Source of the DNA: CAKSQF01 sp051868045
Lineage (GTDB): Bacteria; Bacillota; Clostridia; Oscillospirales; CAG-272
Assembly: GCA_051868045.1 (NCBI GenBank)
Contig: JBJDZN010000032.1
Span: forward strand, 1 to 35,274
DNA length: 35,274 nucleotides
Reading direction: 5' to 3'
In this document: in pieces, positions 24,160 to 32,260 of the stretch
Layout of the letters: every line of letters starts with the position of its first letter
Numbering within the stretch: the stretch's first letter is position 1
Translations under genes and position numbers: made by a program
Notes under the pieces: generated by a model
Database searches by the model: none
What the model saw: only the letters and a program-made list of their open reading frames with translations
What the model was told of the DNA's origin: nothing

Positions 24160-25881
24160 ATGCAGAATCTGAAAAAAATCCTCTCGGCGAGGCTGTCGGA
24201 TGCCCTTGCTGAGATTACGGGAGAGAGCCGGGACCGCTCAGAGGATCTGTCCGCTATGCTGGAATATCCTCCTGAGACGGCGGGAGCCGATCTGGCATTG
24301 CCCTGTTTCCGCTTTTCCAAGGAACTGAGGAAGGCTCCTCCCGTCATTGCTGCGGCATTTGCGGCAAGTGCCGCACTGAAGGACATTCCCGAAATCAGTC
24401 AGGTGACCACCGCCGGCGGCTACCTGAACTTCACCATTTCCAATGATTATTATACGGGTAAGGTCCTTCCCGAAATACTCAGCGAAGGCGAAAACTACGG
24501 ACGCAGTCACGTCGGTGACGGAAAGACCGTGGTTCTGGACTATTCTTCCCCCAACGTGGCAAAGCCCTTCCATATCGGGCATCTGGGAACCACCGTCATC
24601 GGTCATTCCCTGAAAATGCTCCACGAATTCATCGGCTACCACTGCGTGGGTATCAATCATCTGGGCGACTGGGGAACCCAGTTCGGCAAACTGATCGTTG
24701 CCTATCGGATGTGGGGCGATCACAACAAGGTGGAGTCCGACGGCGTGGACGAGCTGGTGGCACTTTATGTGCGCTTCCACGAGGAGGCAGAGCAGAATCC
24801 CGAGCTCAACGATAAGGCGAGAGCCGAGTTCACCAAGCTGGAGTATGGCGATCCCGACAATACCGCTCTCTGGAAGTGGTTTATCGAGCTTTCCCTTGCC
24901 GAGTATCAAAAGACTTATAAACAGCTGGGCATTACCTTCGATTCCTACAACGGCGAGTCCTTCTACACCGATAAAATGCCTGCACAGGTGGAAAAACTCC
25001 GTGAGAAGAATCTGTTAAAGCTGGACGACGGGGCATCGGTGGTGGATCTGTCTGCCTACAATATGCCGGTCTGCCTGATTCTGAAGCGGGATGGCTCAAC
25101 CCTGTACCCCACCCGAGACATTGCCGCCGCCGTCTATCGGATGGATACCTATCATTTTGATAAGTGTATCTATGTGACCTCTTCCCAGCAGAGTCTCCAT
25201 TTCGCCCAGTGGTTCAAGGTGGTGGAGCTGATGGGCTATGATTGGTACGATAAACTGGTTCATGTCCCCTACGGCACCATCAGTGTGGACGGCGTCAAAC
25301 TGTCCACACGCCACGGAAACGTTCTGCTTCTGCGGGATGTCTTTTCCGCCGCCATTGAGAAGGTCAAGGAGGTTATGGAGGAAAAGAACCCCGATCTTGC
25401 GGATAAGGACGAAACTGCCGAGGCAGTGGGCGTGGGAGCCATCATCTTCTACTATTTGCTGAACAACCGCATCAAGGATGTCAGCTTCAAGATGGACGAT
25501 GCCCTGTCCTTTGAGGGCAGTACGGGACCCTATGTTCAGTATACCTATGCCCGCACCTGCTCCATTCTGGAGAAGGCGGGAAAGATCGACGACAGTCAGC
25601 CGCTGACCTTCACCAGCCCTGCCGAATCCGAGCTGTGCAAGACCCTGTCCCGCTTCGGGGAAAGCGTATTGAAAGCGGCGTCGGAATATGAGCCGTCGAT
25701 CATGACCCGCTATATTCTGGCGGTGGGAACGGCGTTCAACCGTTTCTATCATGAGTGTCCCATTCTGTCGGTGGAGGATCCGAAGGTTCGGTACACCCGA
25801 CTGGCACTGACCAAGGCGACGAATACGGTGCTGCACAGCGCACTGCCTCTGATCTGCCTGAAAACCCCCGAAAAAATCTGA
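24160..25881 (+). CDS. argS: Arginyl-tRNA synthetase
   Basis: A class I synthetase that charges tRNA-Arg with arginine. The 573-residue protein has the N-terminal Add1 domain (~1-110), the catalytic Rossmann domain with SSPNVAKPFHIGHLGTT (HIGH at 138-141) and NHLGDWGTQFGKL, the KMSKS-equivalent loop GVKLSTRHGN, and the DALR anticodon-binding domain starting near YVQYTYARTCSIL. AAAGGA lies before the ATG. The yebC gene follows after 39 bases, suggesting one transcript ending at the terminator at 26676-26712. Confidence 0.96.
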   Translation: MQNLKKILSARLSDALAEITGESRDRSEDLSAMLEYPPETAGADLALPCFRFSKELRKAPPVIAAAFAASAALKDIPEISQVTTAGGYLNFTISNDYYTGKVLPEILSEGENYGRSHVGDGKTVVLDYSSPNVAKPFHIGHLGTTVIGHSLKMLHEFIGYHCVGINHLGDWGTQFGKLIVAYRMWGDHNKVESDGVDELVALYVRFHEEAEQNPELNDKARAEFTKLEYGDPDNTALWKWFIELSLAEYQKTYKQLGITFDSYNGESFYTDKMPAQVEKLREKNLLKLDDGASVVDLSAYNMPVCLILKRDGSTLYPTRDIAAAVYRMDTYHFDKCIYVTSSQQSLHFAQWFKVVELMGYDWYDKLVHVPYGTISVDGVKLSTRHGNVLLLRDVFSAAIEKVKEVMEEKNPDLADKDETAEAVGVGAIIFYYLLNNRIKDVSFKMDDALSFEGSTGPYVQYTYARTCSILEKAGKIDDSQPLTFTSPAESELCKTLSRFGESVLKAASEYEPSIMTRYILAVGTAFNRFYHECPILSVEDPKVRYTRLALTKATNTVLHSALPLICLKTPEKI

Positions 25882-25920
25882 ATTGATATTTGTTTGTACA
25901 CGAAAAGGAGAGAAATAGAT

Positions 25921-26646
25921 ATGTCCGGACATAGCAAATGGAAGAATATTATGCACAAAAAGGAGAAAACCGACGCACAGAAGGCGAAGGTTTTCACAAA
26001 GGTCGGTAAGGAGATTGCCATTGCCGTCAGAGAGGGCGGCTCCGACCCCAACTCCAATACCAAACTCAGAGATCTAATCGCCAAGGCAAAATCGCTGAAT
26101 GTTCCCAACGACAATATCAAGCGTGTCATCGACAAAGCGGGCGCAGACGGCGTGGTTTATGAGGAGTATACCTATGAGGGCTACGGTCCCGCAGGCGTTG
26201 CCGTCATTGTCACCACCGCCACCGATAAGAAGAACCGTACCGCCGGCAATATCCGCCACTATTTCGACAAATTCGGCGGAAACATGGGTTCTCAGGGCTG
26301 TGTCAGTTTCATGTTCTCCGATCAGGGACTGATCGTCATTGATAACGAGGACGGAGACTACGATGAGGATGCCGTCATGGAAGCCGCACTGGAAGCAGGA
26401 GCCGCAGACTTCATTGCAGAGGGAGACATTTTCGAAATTTACACCGATCCCTCCGATCTGGAAGCCGTTAAGACTGCGCTGGAGGGCAAGTACACCCTGA
26501 CCTCCGCCGAGGTCACCAAGGTTCCCTCGTCCTATATCACGCTGGAGAATGAGGATGACATCAAGAATATGGAGAACTTGATCGAAGCCCTTGAGGACGA
26601 CGACGATGTTCAGGATGTCTACCACAACTGGGAGAGCGGCGACTGA
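25921..26646 (+). CDS. yebC: YebC/PmpR family protein
   Basis: A 241-residue protein of the TACO1/YebC family. Members were first described as DNA-binding regulators, and some help ribosomes translate proline-rich or otherwise difficult stretches. The family start MSGHSKWKNIMHKKEKTDAQ is intact, followed by a helical N-terminal domain and two alpha/beta domains, including GNIRHYFDKFGGNMGSQG and a very acidic C-terminus (EDDDDVQDVYHN). The start at 25921 is chosen because AAAGGAG lies ~10 bases upstream and the peptide matches the family start. Pairing with argS is consistent with a translation role. Confidence 0.95.
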   Translation: MSGHSKWKNIMHKKEKTDAQKAKVFTKVGKEIAIAVREGGSDPNSNTKLRDLIAKAKSLNVPNDNIKRVIDKAGADGVVYEEYTYEGYGPAGVAVIVTTATDKKNRTAGNIRHYFDKFGGNMGSQGCVSFMFSDQGLIVIDNEDGDYDEDAVMEAALEAGAADFIAEGDIFEIYTDPSDLEAVKTALEGKYTLTSAEVTKVPSSYITLENEDDIKNMENLIEALEDDDDVQDVYHNWESGD

Positions 26647-26675
26647 TTGAATGTTGCCGAACTCGCATAGAAAAG

Positions 26676-26712
26676 ACGGGATGCCGCATGGACCATGCGG
26701 CATCCCGTTTTT
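26676..26712 (+). terminator. Bidirectional terminator between yebC and the amidase gene
   Basis: ACGGGATGCCGCATG (26676-26690) pairs perfectly with CATGCGGCATCCCGT (26694-26708), then TTTT on the plus strand. On the minus strand CTTTTC follows the stem, so it also serves the convergent amidase gene. Confidence 0.9.
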
Positions 26713-26721
26713 GGCTGTTTG

Positions 26722-27480
26722 TTATCCCTCAAGATAATCGTCAATTCCCTCGGCGACGGCTTTGGCAAAAAGCTGTTGCCATCGGGAGTCGGTCATGTTG
26801 GCAAGATCGTCCTTGTTGGTGATAAACCCGTTCTCAATCAGAACTGCCGGCATTTTCGTGGCGGTGACGGCGTACAGATCGGCGTCCGATACGATCTTCG
26901 GAGACGCTCCCGAAAAACGGAGCAGGGCGGCGGACAGGGCATTGCACAAAGCTTTGTTTTCCGTTCCGTTGTTGTCTTTGTGATAGTAGAGTCTCGTTCC
27001 GCTGACCTCGGGATCGGTAAAGGAATTGCAGTGAATGCTGACGTAGAGATCATAGCCCTGGGCGTTCGCCCATGTGACCCGTTGCCGGATCCCGCAGTTG
27101 CCGTCTGCATCGTAACCTGCCGCCGGTTCTTCTTCATCGGCACCTCTCGCCATCACTACCGTGTAGCCCAAAGACCGAAGCTCGTCCACCAGATACAGGC
27201 AGATTTCCAGATTGATGTCCTTTTCGTAGATCGGACTGCCGTTTTCCCCGGTGAAGGGGGAGATGGCACCCACGTCCCCCACTCCGTGACCGGCATCCAC
27301 GCAGATGATTGTTTTCGCCTTCTCGGGATCGGGAGAAGAGGGGGCGGACAGACTCTGGGACTTTTCCGTACGGTCACTTTCTTCCGACTCCTTTTCGGAA
27401 AACAGGGCGCAGGAGGAGAAGGAAACCAGGGTCAGAGTCGAAAGGGCGAGGGCGAGAATGCTCTTTGCGGTGTATTTCAT
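26722..27480 (-). CDS. N-acetylmuramoyl-L-alanine amidase, probable lipoprotein
   Basis: A zinc amidase (Amidase_3) that cuts the bond between N-acetylmuramic acid and the peptide stem of peptidoglycan. The 252-residue protein begins with a Lys-containing hydrophobic leader ending LVSFSSC, a lipobox-like site with Cys24 (Phe at -3 is less usual). A Ser/Glu-rich linker to ~55 and the catalytic domain follow. Zinc ligands His65 (VDAGHG), Glu86 (YEKDIN) and His150 (VSIHCNS) and catalytic Glu216 (VLIENGF) are all present. It would be anchored to the outer face of the membrane; as a lipoprotein it could be a substrate of the Lnt encoded 12 kb away. RBS AAAGGAC precedes the ATG. Confidence 0.9.
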   Translation of the reverse strand: MKYTAKSILALALSTLTLVSFSSCALFSEKESEESDRTEKSQSLSAPSSPDPEKAKTIICVDAGHGVGDVGAISPFTGENGSPIYEKDINLEICLYLVDELRSLGYTVVMARGADEEEPAAGYDADGNCGIRQRVTWANAQGYDLYVSIHCNSFTDPEVSGTRLYYHKDNNGTENKALCNALSAALLRFSGASPKIVSDADLYAVTATKMPAVLIENGFITNKDDLANMTDSRWQQLFAKAVAEGIDDYLEG

Positions 27481-27607
27481 GGTAAAATGTCCTTTTCTTT
27501 CCTAGGATAGCTAAACATTACCATAATTCCGGGTCGGATTCCAGCAAAGTGTGTTGCCTGACCGTGAATTTTTCGTAAATCCTGGGGGAAAACCGGTTCT
27601 TTCATCG

Positions 27608-29857
27608 TCAGTCATAAATAACGGATATGTCGCCGTAGATGTTTTCCGTAGTAAATCCCAGCGAGAGCAGGTCTTTTTCGGTTATGTCGGACAGGCAGAG
27701 ATATTCGTACATACTATCATGGGTATAGTCTGTATCGTCGCCTTTATATTCTGCGTCGATACTCAGCTTCAGGAAACTGTCTCCCGGATTGTACTGCCCT
27801 CTGTGAATCTTAGAGGACAGAAAGTTGACGGCATTTTCATACTGTTCCGTTGTGTTATAGGTGTCATTGCCGGAGGAATAACTGTCGGAGGAATACCAGA
27901 AATAGTAGGGCTGAATGGCATCGGTATCGGGATTTGTCAGAATGATCGTAAATTTGGAAATAATCCATGTTGTTTCGGATTCAACCGAATTCTTCATGAC
28001 CTTTATCGACTCAGACGGGTCTTCATTCGCCATCATTGCCAGACACTGCTTATAGGTTTGAGGCATATCATCGGGATTGATGTAAATGTAGACGGTTTCA
28101 CCCGAATCGACCGTATAGATGACAGCGAGGCGATCGGCACGGTAGGATGCCTGGGAAACCAGCGCAAACCATTTATCAAAGCCCATGGCGTTGATTTCTT
28201 CCTGAAGGGTGTCAAGGATATTCCGGGCAGTATTGTTATTGCCCGCATAGTAACTGTTCCAGGCATTGTCCCGCACATAGAGATTCCGGTATAATCCCAA
28301 TTCAAAGTGCATTTTGGGAAGGTTCATGTACAGATCGGCATACTGGGGATCGTTTGCCAGCTGATTTGCAATCAGGTTGAGTTCTTCATTGGTGACATAG
28401 ACGGTGCGGTACCGGCTGCCCCGGTTCGTTGTGATTTTGACGGTTACGGGAGTCTCAAAATCGGAATGTGAAATACCGTACCAGTATCTGTTGGCTCCGT
28501 ACTCCTTGAGAATCTCAACGCAGTCGGAAAGGTTATAGGCGATGATTTCCTTGCTTTCGGGCGTGTCCAGCTTAATGGTTTCCGTTTTGGATTGGACATA
28601 ATCGTAAAAAGAATATTCGTACCCGAAATGATAATAATTATCCTCATATTCGCTGTTTCCTATGATCGAGATACTCTTGATTTCGTCGGCAGACGGTGTG
28701 AAGCTCAGGTTGTAAGCCCGCAGACCGCCCAGTAGGCAGAGAATTGCCACATTCAGCGCCGCAACGATACCCAGCCCGGGCATGGCACGAAGCAGATTCT
28801 TCCACTTGCGGGTGGTAATCAATTCGTATGCAAAGTAGACAACCAGGGCGGCAATGTAGAGGACGACGATACCGAAGATTTCTGTGTCCATGCTTGAGTC
28901 CTTGCTGCAAATCAGGGAAAAGATGAGCATGCAGGCAAAGAGGCAGATGATCATGGTGACGATAATGCGGTAGGTCGCCTGAAGGCGTTTGGAAGGAGCC
29001 GAACGCTCGGCACTTTCGCTTTTTCTGCGGATAAACAGGATTGCCGCCAGAACGGTGAAGATCACGGCAAGAACGGTGGTGTAGATCAGACCGTGGACGC
29101 TGGTCATGGAATTGATGTAAGGACTGCTTCCGAACAGGTTACCGGTGAAGAAGCTTGCCACAAAGGAAAACAGCAGGTTGCAGCTGTTGTCAAACAGCAG
29201 GAAACTGTGACCGGATGGGATAATGGGAAGGGAGTACATCAGGATGAAGTTAAGGGCCGTCAGGGTAATCCGGGGCAGATAGAGAATGAGCACGGTGAGA
29301 AGAATATTGGTGGCGGTTGTTCCCGACAGGGAAGAAGCGATCAGTGCTGCGCCGACGATCAGAATGCTGATGACAAAGCAGGTCAGCATGAAAAGCAGCA
29401 GATCGGTATACTGAGGAATGAAAAACTGCGGGAAGATGGCATATCCTATTATGGCGCACACCGAGGAAGAGACGATCATGATGGCAACCCATGTTATGAC
29501 AGCCGCATAGAAGGAGAGAAAGATGGAAAGACGGGTGTGGGGGATGGCGTGATAGAAATCGGAGCTTTTGCGCTTGTTCAGAAATCCGAACAGAATAAAG
29601 ACCAGAATGGGCGCAATGACCAGAAAGACGGCGAAGATGACGGGATTCATGAGTACGCCGTCAATTTTATTGGGAGTGGGTGTATATCCCGGATTGTAGG
29701 TATGAATTTTAGCTAAATTGTGCAAAGATACAATTCCCTGACCGACTGGCGGAATGATCGCAACAAGACAGAAGATGACCGAGAGCAGAATGCCGATCAG
29801 TTTGAGCTGATGCAGTCCCTCAAGATAGAGACCTTTGTTGAAAAATTGTTTTTTCAT
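27608..29857 (-). CDS. Large ABC transporter permease (ABC-2-like) with long C-terminal domain
   Basis: A 749-residue membrane protein. Nine or ten predicted helices fall at ~19-40, 71-92, 110-145, 152-175, 183-210, 255-275, 296-317, 328-347 and 360-380. A ~365-residue soluble C-terminal domain (~385-749), rich in Tyr and Asn, follows. I did not recognise a catalytic motif in that domain; similar long permeases occur in Firmicute GntR/ABC loci (DUF6449-type, recalled, not checked). It lies 21 bases after the ATPase gene and forms the last gene of the gntR operon. Such systems usually respond to envelope stress or peptide antibiotics; the actual substrate is unknown. No terminator is clear in the 127-base gap that follows. 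Confidence 0.8.
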   Translation of the reverse strand: MKKQFFNKGLYLEGLHQLKLIGILLSVIFCLVAIIPPVGQGIVSLHNLAKIHTYNPGYTPTPNKIDGVLMNPVIFAVFLVIAPILVFILFGFLNKRKSSDFYHAIPHTRLSIFLSFYAAVITWVAIMIVSSSVCAIIGYAIFPQFFIPQYTDLLLFMLTCFVISILIVGAALIASSLSGTTATNILLTVLILYLPRITLTALNFILMYSLPIIPSGHSFLLFDNSCNLLFSFVASFFTGNLFGSSPYINSMTSVHGLIYTTVLAVIFTVLAAILFIRRKSESAERSAPSKRLQATYRIIVTMIICLFACMLIFSLICSKDSSMDTEIFGIVVLYIAALVVYFAYELITTRKWKNLLRAMPGLGIVAALNVAILCLLGGLRAYNLSFTPSADEIKSISIIGNSEYEDNYYHFGYEYSFYDYVQSKTETIKLDTPESKEIIAYNLSDCVEILKEYGANRYWYGISHSDFETPVTVKITTNRGSRYRTVYVTNEELNLIANQLANDPQYADLYMNLPKMHFELGLYRNLYVRDNAWNSYYAGNNNTARNILDTLQEEINAMGFDKWFALVSQASYRADRLAVIYTVDSGETVYIYINPDDMPQTYKQCLAMMANEDPSESIKVMKNSVESETTWIISKFTIILTNPDTDAIQPYYFWYSSDSYSSGNDTYNTTEQYENAVNFLSSKIHRGQYNPGDSFLKLSIDAEYKGDDTDYTHDSMYEYLCLSDITEKDLLSLGFTTENIYGDISVIYD

Positions 29858-29878
29858 TGTTTTTACACCGCCTTTTGT

Positions 29879-30772
29879 TTAATCGAGTTGGAAGGAATAG
29901 CCAAGGGCTTCCATTTCGTAGGTAAAGACTTCCTCCAGCGACAGGGGAAGGACGTCCAGCACCGACGGGGACAGGGCGGAAAGTTTTGCCACCGTTTCCT
30001 CCCGGTCGCCTCTGACGATCATGTTGGAAACCGATCCGTGCTTGACGAAGTGGGAAATCTGAATGCCCTCAAACAGATCCTTGTCATAGGGGTGATTGAA
30101 GGCGATCTGAATCTTGAACTGAGCGGTTTTCAGATTCTGAATGTCGCTTTCTACCACAAGACCGCCCTTGTGAAGCAGGGCAAGCTGATCACAGGTGTCC
30201 TCCAGCTCCCTCAGGGAGTGGGAGGTGATGATCGCCGAGGCGTGCCGCTCGATGACGTCCTCGCAGATCAGACTCTTGACATAGTTTCGCATGACGGGGT
30301 CCAGACCGTCGAAGGTCTCGTCAAAGAAGATGTATTCGGGACGGCAGGCAAGGGCGAGAATGGTTGCCGCCTGACGCTTCATTCCCTTGGAGAAGGTGGT
30401 GATGGGCTTTTTCGGATTCAGACCGAAGACTCCGGTCAGTTCCTTATAGCGGGCGGTGTCAAAGGATTTGTAGATGGATCGGTAGAGGGATGCCATGCGG
30501 TCCATGGTGGCGGAGGGAAGAAAATACAGCTCGTCGGGAACATAGGCGAATTTCTGCTTGATTTCGGGATTGTCCCAGACCGTGCCTCCGTCTATGGTGA
30601 TTTCGCCGCCGTCCTGCTTGTAGACGCCGGTTATAATCCGAAGGAGGGTGGACTTGCCTGCGCCGTTGGAGCCGACCATGCCGTAGATGGTGCCGTCGTT
30701 AATGGTGCAGGAGATGTTGTTGAGGGCAGTGAAATCCTCGAAACGCTTGGTCAGGTTGGTGGCTTTAATCAT
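29879..30772 (-). CDS. ABC transporter ATP-binding protein (YtrB-like)
   Basis: A 297-residue ATPase that powers the adjoining permease. Walker A GSNGAGKST (34-42), Q-loop region AYVPDE, signature TFSKGMKRQ (126-134, a degenerate LSGGQ as often seen in this subfamily), Walker B YIFFDETFDGLDP with Asp151-Glu152, and switch His in ITSHS. The start at 30772 is preferred to 30781 because AAAGGA is then ~11 bases upstream and the peptide begins MIKATNLTKRFE. It overlaps the gntR stop by 8 bases (ATGATTAA), showing translational coupling. Confidence 0.92.
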   Translation of the reverse strand: MIKATNLTKRFEDFTALNNISCTINDGTIYGMVGSNGAGKSTLLRIITGVYKQDGGEITIDGGTVWDNPEIKQKFAYVPDELYFLPSATMDRMASLYRSIYKSFDTARYKELTGVFGLNPKKPITTFSKGMKRQAATILALACRPEYIFFDETFDGLDPVMRNYVKSLICEDVIERHASAIITSHSLRELEDTCDQLALLHKGGLVVESDIQNLKTAQFKIQIAFNHPYDKDLFEGIQISHFVKHGSVSNMIVRGDREETVAKLSALSPSVLDVLPLSLEEVFTYEMEALGYSFQLD

Positions 30773-31166
30773 GTGAATCATTTCCTTTCTTCGTGATCTC
30801 GTTGTTCTCGTAGACCTTTTCAATCAGGGACAGCAGCTCTTCCTTCCCGATGCCTGCCATCGCCAGTTCGGCAATCTCCTGACGAAGCGAGGTCAGCCGC
30901 AGGCGGTAACGGTCCGCAAGGATGGATTTGGCACCTGCACAGACGAAATAGCCCTTCCCGGGTACCGATTGGATGATCCCCCGATTGTCCAGATCGGAAT
31001 AGGACTTGAGAATGGTGTTGGGGTTGATGGTAAGTTCCAGCGAAAGCGAGCGGACAGAGGGGAGCTGATCGCCTGGAGAAAGAGCACCCGTCAGGATGAA
31101 CTTCTCGGTCTGGTCGATGATCTGCTCGTATACCGGCTTTCTTGCCATCGGGTCAATGGAAAACAT
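30765..31166 (-). CDS. GntR-family regulator (YtrA subfamily)
   Basis: A 133-residue DNA-binding protein. The winged helix (~8-75: PVYEQIIDQTEKFILTGAL, then LPSVRSLSLELTINPNTI) is followed by only a short dimerising helix region, the hallmark of the YtrA subgroup, whose members repress their own ABC transporter operon. GGAGG lies 6 bases before the ATG at 31166; a longer TTG start would overlap that RBS. The promoter and a candidate operator are directly upstream. The inducer is unknown; in Bacillus relatives, cell-wall-active peptides induce such operons. Confidence 0.92.
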   Translation of the reverse strand: MFSIDPMARKPVYEQIIDQTEKFILTGALSPGDQLPSVRSLSLELTINPNTILKSYSDLDNRGIIQSVPGKGYFVCAGAKSILADRYRLRLTSLRQEIAELAMAGIGKEELLSLIEKVYENNEITKKGNDSHD

Positions 31167-31191
31167 AACTACCTCCAAACTGTACTATCAA

Positions 31192-31208
31192 AACTAAGAC
31201 AGCTAGTT
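31192..31208. promoter_or_regulatory. Candidate operator of the GntR/ABC operon
   Basis: AACTA-N7-TAGTT is a perfect inverted repeat about 8-24 bases after the predicted RNA start, upstream of the gntR RBS. Position and symmetry fit self-repression by a YtrA-type dimer. The assignment is inferred. Confidence 0.5.
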
Positions 31209-31221
31209 CACTTATGAGTCA

Positions 31222-31250
31222 ATCATAGCATACGATTTCGGATTTGTCAA
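31222..31250 (-). promoter_or_regulatory. Extended -10 promoter for the gntR-ABC operon
   Basis: On the minus strand TTGACA (31245-31250), 17 bases ending in TGC, TATGAT (31222-31227). The 5' leader is ~50 bases. Farther upstream is an AT-only inverted repeat CTTTTAAAA/TTTTAAAAG (31258-31284) of unknown meaning. Confidence 0.85.
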
Positions 31251-31361
31251 GAGGGTTCTTTTAAAAATTAGGAAATTTTAAAAGATTTCAAAATTTGTTC
31301 ATTTTATGCCGGAGAAGGGAAAGGAATTCACGGATCCGGAGTTCCGGACGGCAAAAGAGAG

Positions 31362-31401
31362 AAAAAGAGATAGGGTGCCGCACAAAAGCGCAGCACCCTA
31401 T
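31362..31401 (-). terminator. Terminator after the SDR gene
   Basis: ATAGGGTGC (31370-31378) and GCACCCTAT (31393-31401) form the stem. On the minus strand it is followed by CTCTTTTTCTC (complement of 31359-31369). It ends the GxGYxYP-SDR operon. Confidence 0.8.
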
Positions 31402-31414
31402 GGGATCGTTGTGC

Positions 31415-32185
31415 TTATCTGATTTTCAGCCAGACCTGCATAACCAGACGGTGGGGCAGAAGTTTTGCCATCAGCCTTGCTGCCTTGACCGAAATTCCGT
31501 AGACCGACACATCCTTGCCCTGCTTGCTGTCCGACAGAGCCTTCCTAACCACGTCGCAGGCACGGTACAGAGGCTTGAAATTGCGGCAGGCAGTGGGATC
31601 GGCGGACTTTTCGGCAACCTCGAAGAACTCGGTTGCCACATATCCAGGGCAGACGGTGGTGACGCTGATTCCACGGTCCTGAAGCTCCAGATTCAGGGCT
31701 CTGCCGAAATGAAGGACAAAGGCTTTGGAGGAGGCGTAAATGTTGAACTCGGGCAGAGGCTGGAAGGCGGATTGGGAGCCCATCAGAAGGATTCTGGCAC
31801 CGTCTTCAAGGAAGTCAAGTCCGCAGCGAACGGTGCGCATGAGTCCGAGGACGTTGACCTGTACGATGGATTCCATGTCTGCCTCGCTGTTGACGGCAAA
31901 GGAGCCGTATTTGCCAAATCCGGCGGCGGCAACCAGCAGGGAAAGGGTAGCTTTGTCGGCAGTCAGACGGGTCCGGATCGCCTCAAAACTCTCGGATTTG
32001 CCCAGATCGGCGCAAATGGGGACAATCCGGTTCCCAAGTTCTCTCTCAAGCTCCAGAAGCCGATCCTCCCGTCTTGCGACCACATAAATCTTTACAAACT
32101 GTCCTTCTTCGGCAATCTGACGGACGAATTCCCGTCCGATTCCCGAGGATGCTCCGGTGACCAATGCACATTTTCCGATGCTCAT
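31415..32185 (-). CDS. Short-chain dehydrogenase/reductase
   Basis: A 256-residue NAD(P)-dependent oxidoreductase of the classical SDR fold. Cofactor motif TGASSGIG (10-17), AAAGFG in place of NNAG, active-site Ser137 (LLMGSQSA) and Tyr150-x3-Lys154 (YASSK), then CPGYVATEF. The C-terminus (KAARLMAKLLPHRLVMQV) is hydrophobic and basic, as in membrane-associated acyl-reductase-like SDRs. The start at 32185 has AGAGGG 8 bases upstream; longer readings lack an RBS. It lies 75 bases after the GxGYxYP gene, probably in the same transcript. The substrate is unknown, possibly a ketone or sugar derivative from that pathway. Confidence 0.88.
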   Translation of the reverse strand: MSIGKCALVTGASSGIGREFVRQIAEEGQFVKIYVVARREDRLLELERELGNRIVPICADLGKSESFEAIRTRLTADKATLSLLVAAAGFGKYGSFAVNSEADMESIVQVNVLGLMRTVRCGLDFLEDGARILLMGSQSAFQPLPEFNIYASSKAFVLHFGRALNLELQDRGISVTTVCPGYVATEFFEVAEKSADPTACRNFKPLYRACDVVRKALSDSKQGKDVSVYGISVKAARLMAKLLPHRLVMQVWLKIR

Positions 32186-32260
32186 CTTAATCCCTCTTTT
32201 TTTCTTATTTTTACGGACAGCAGCCCGTGACATTCGTTCCAAAAGGTCGGAAATTCCGCC

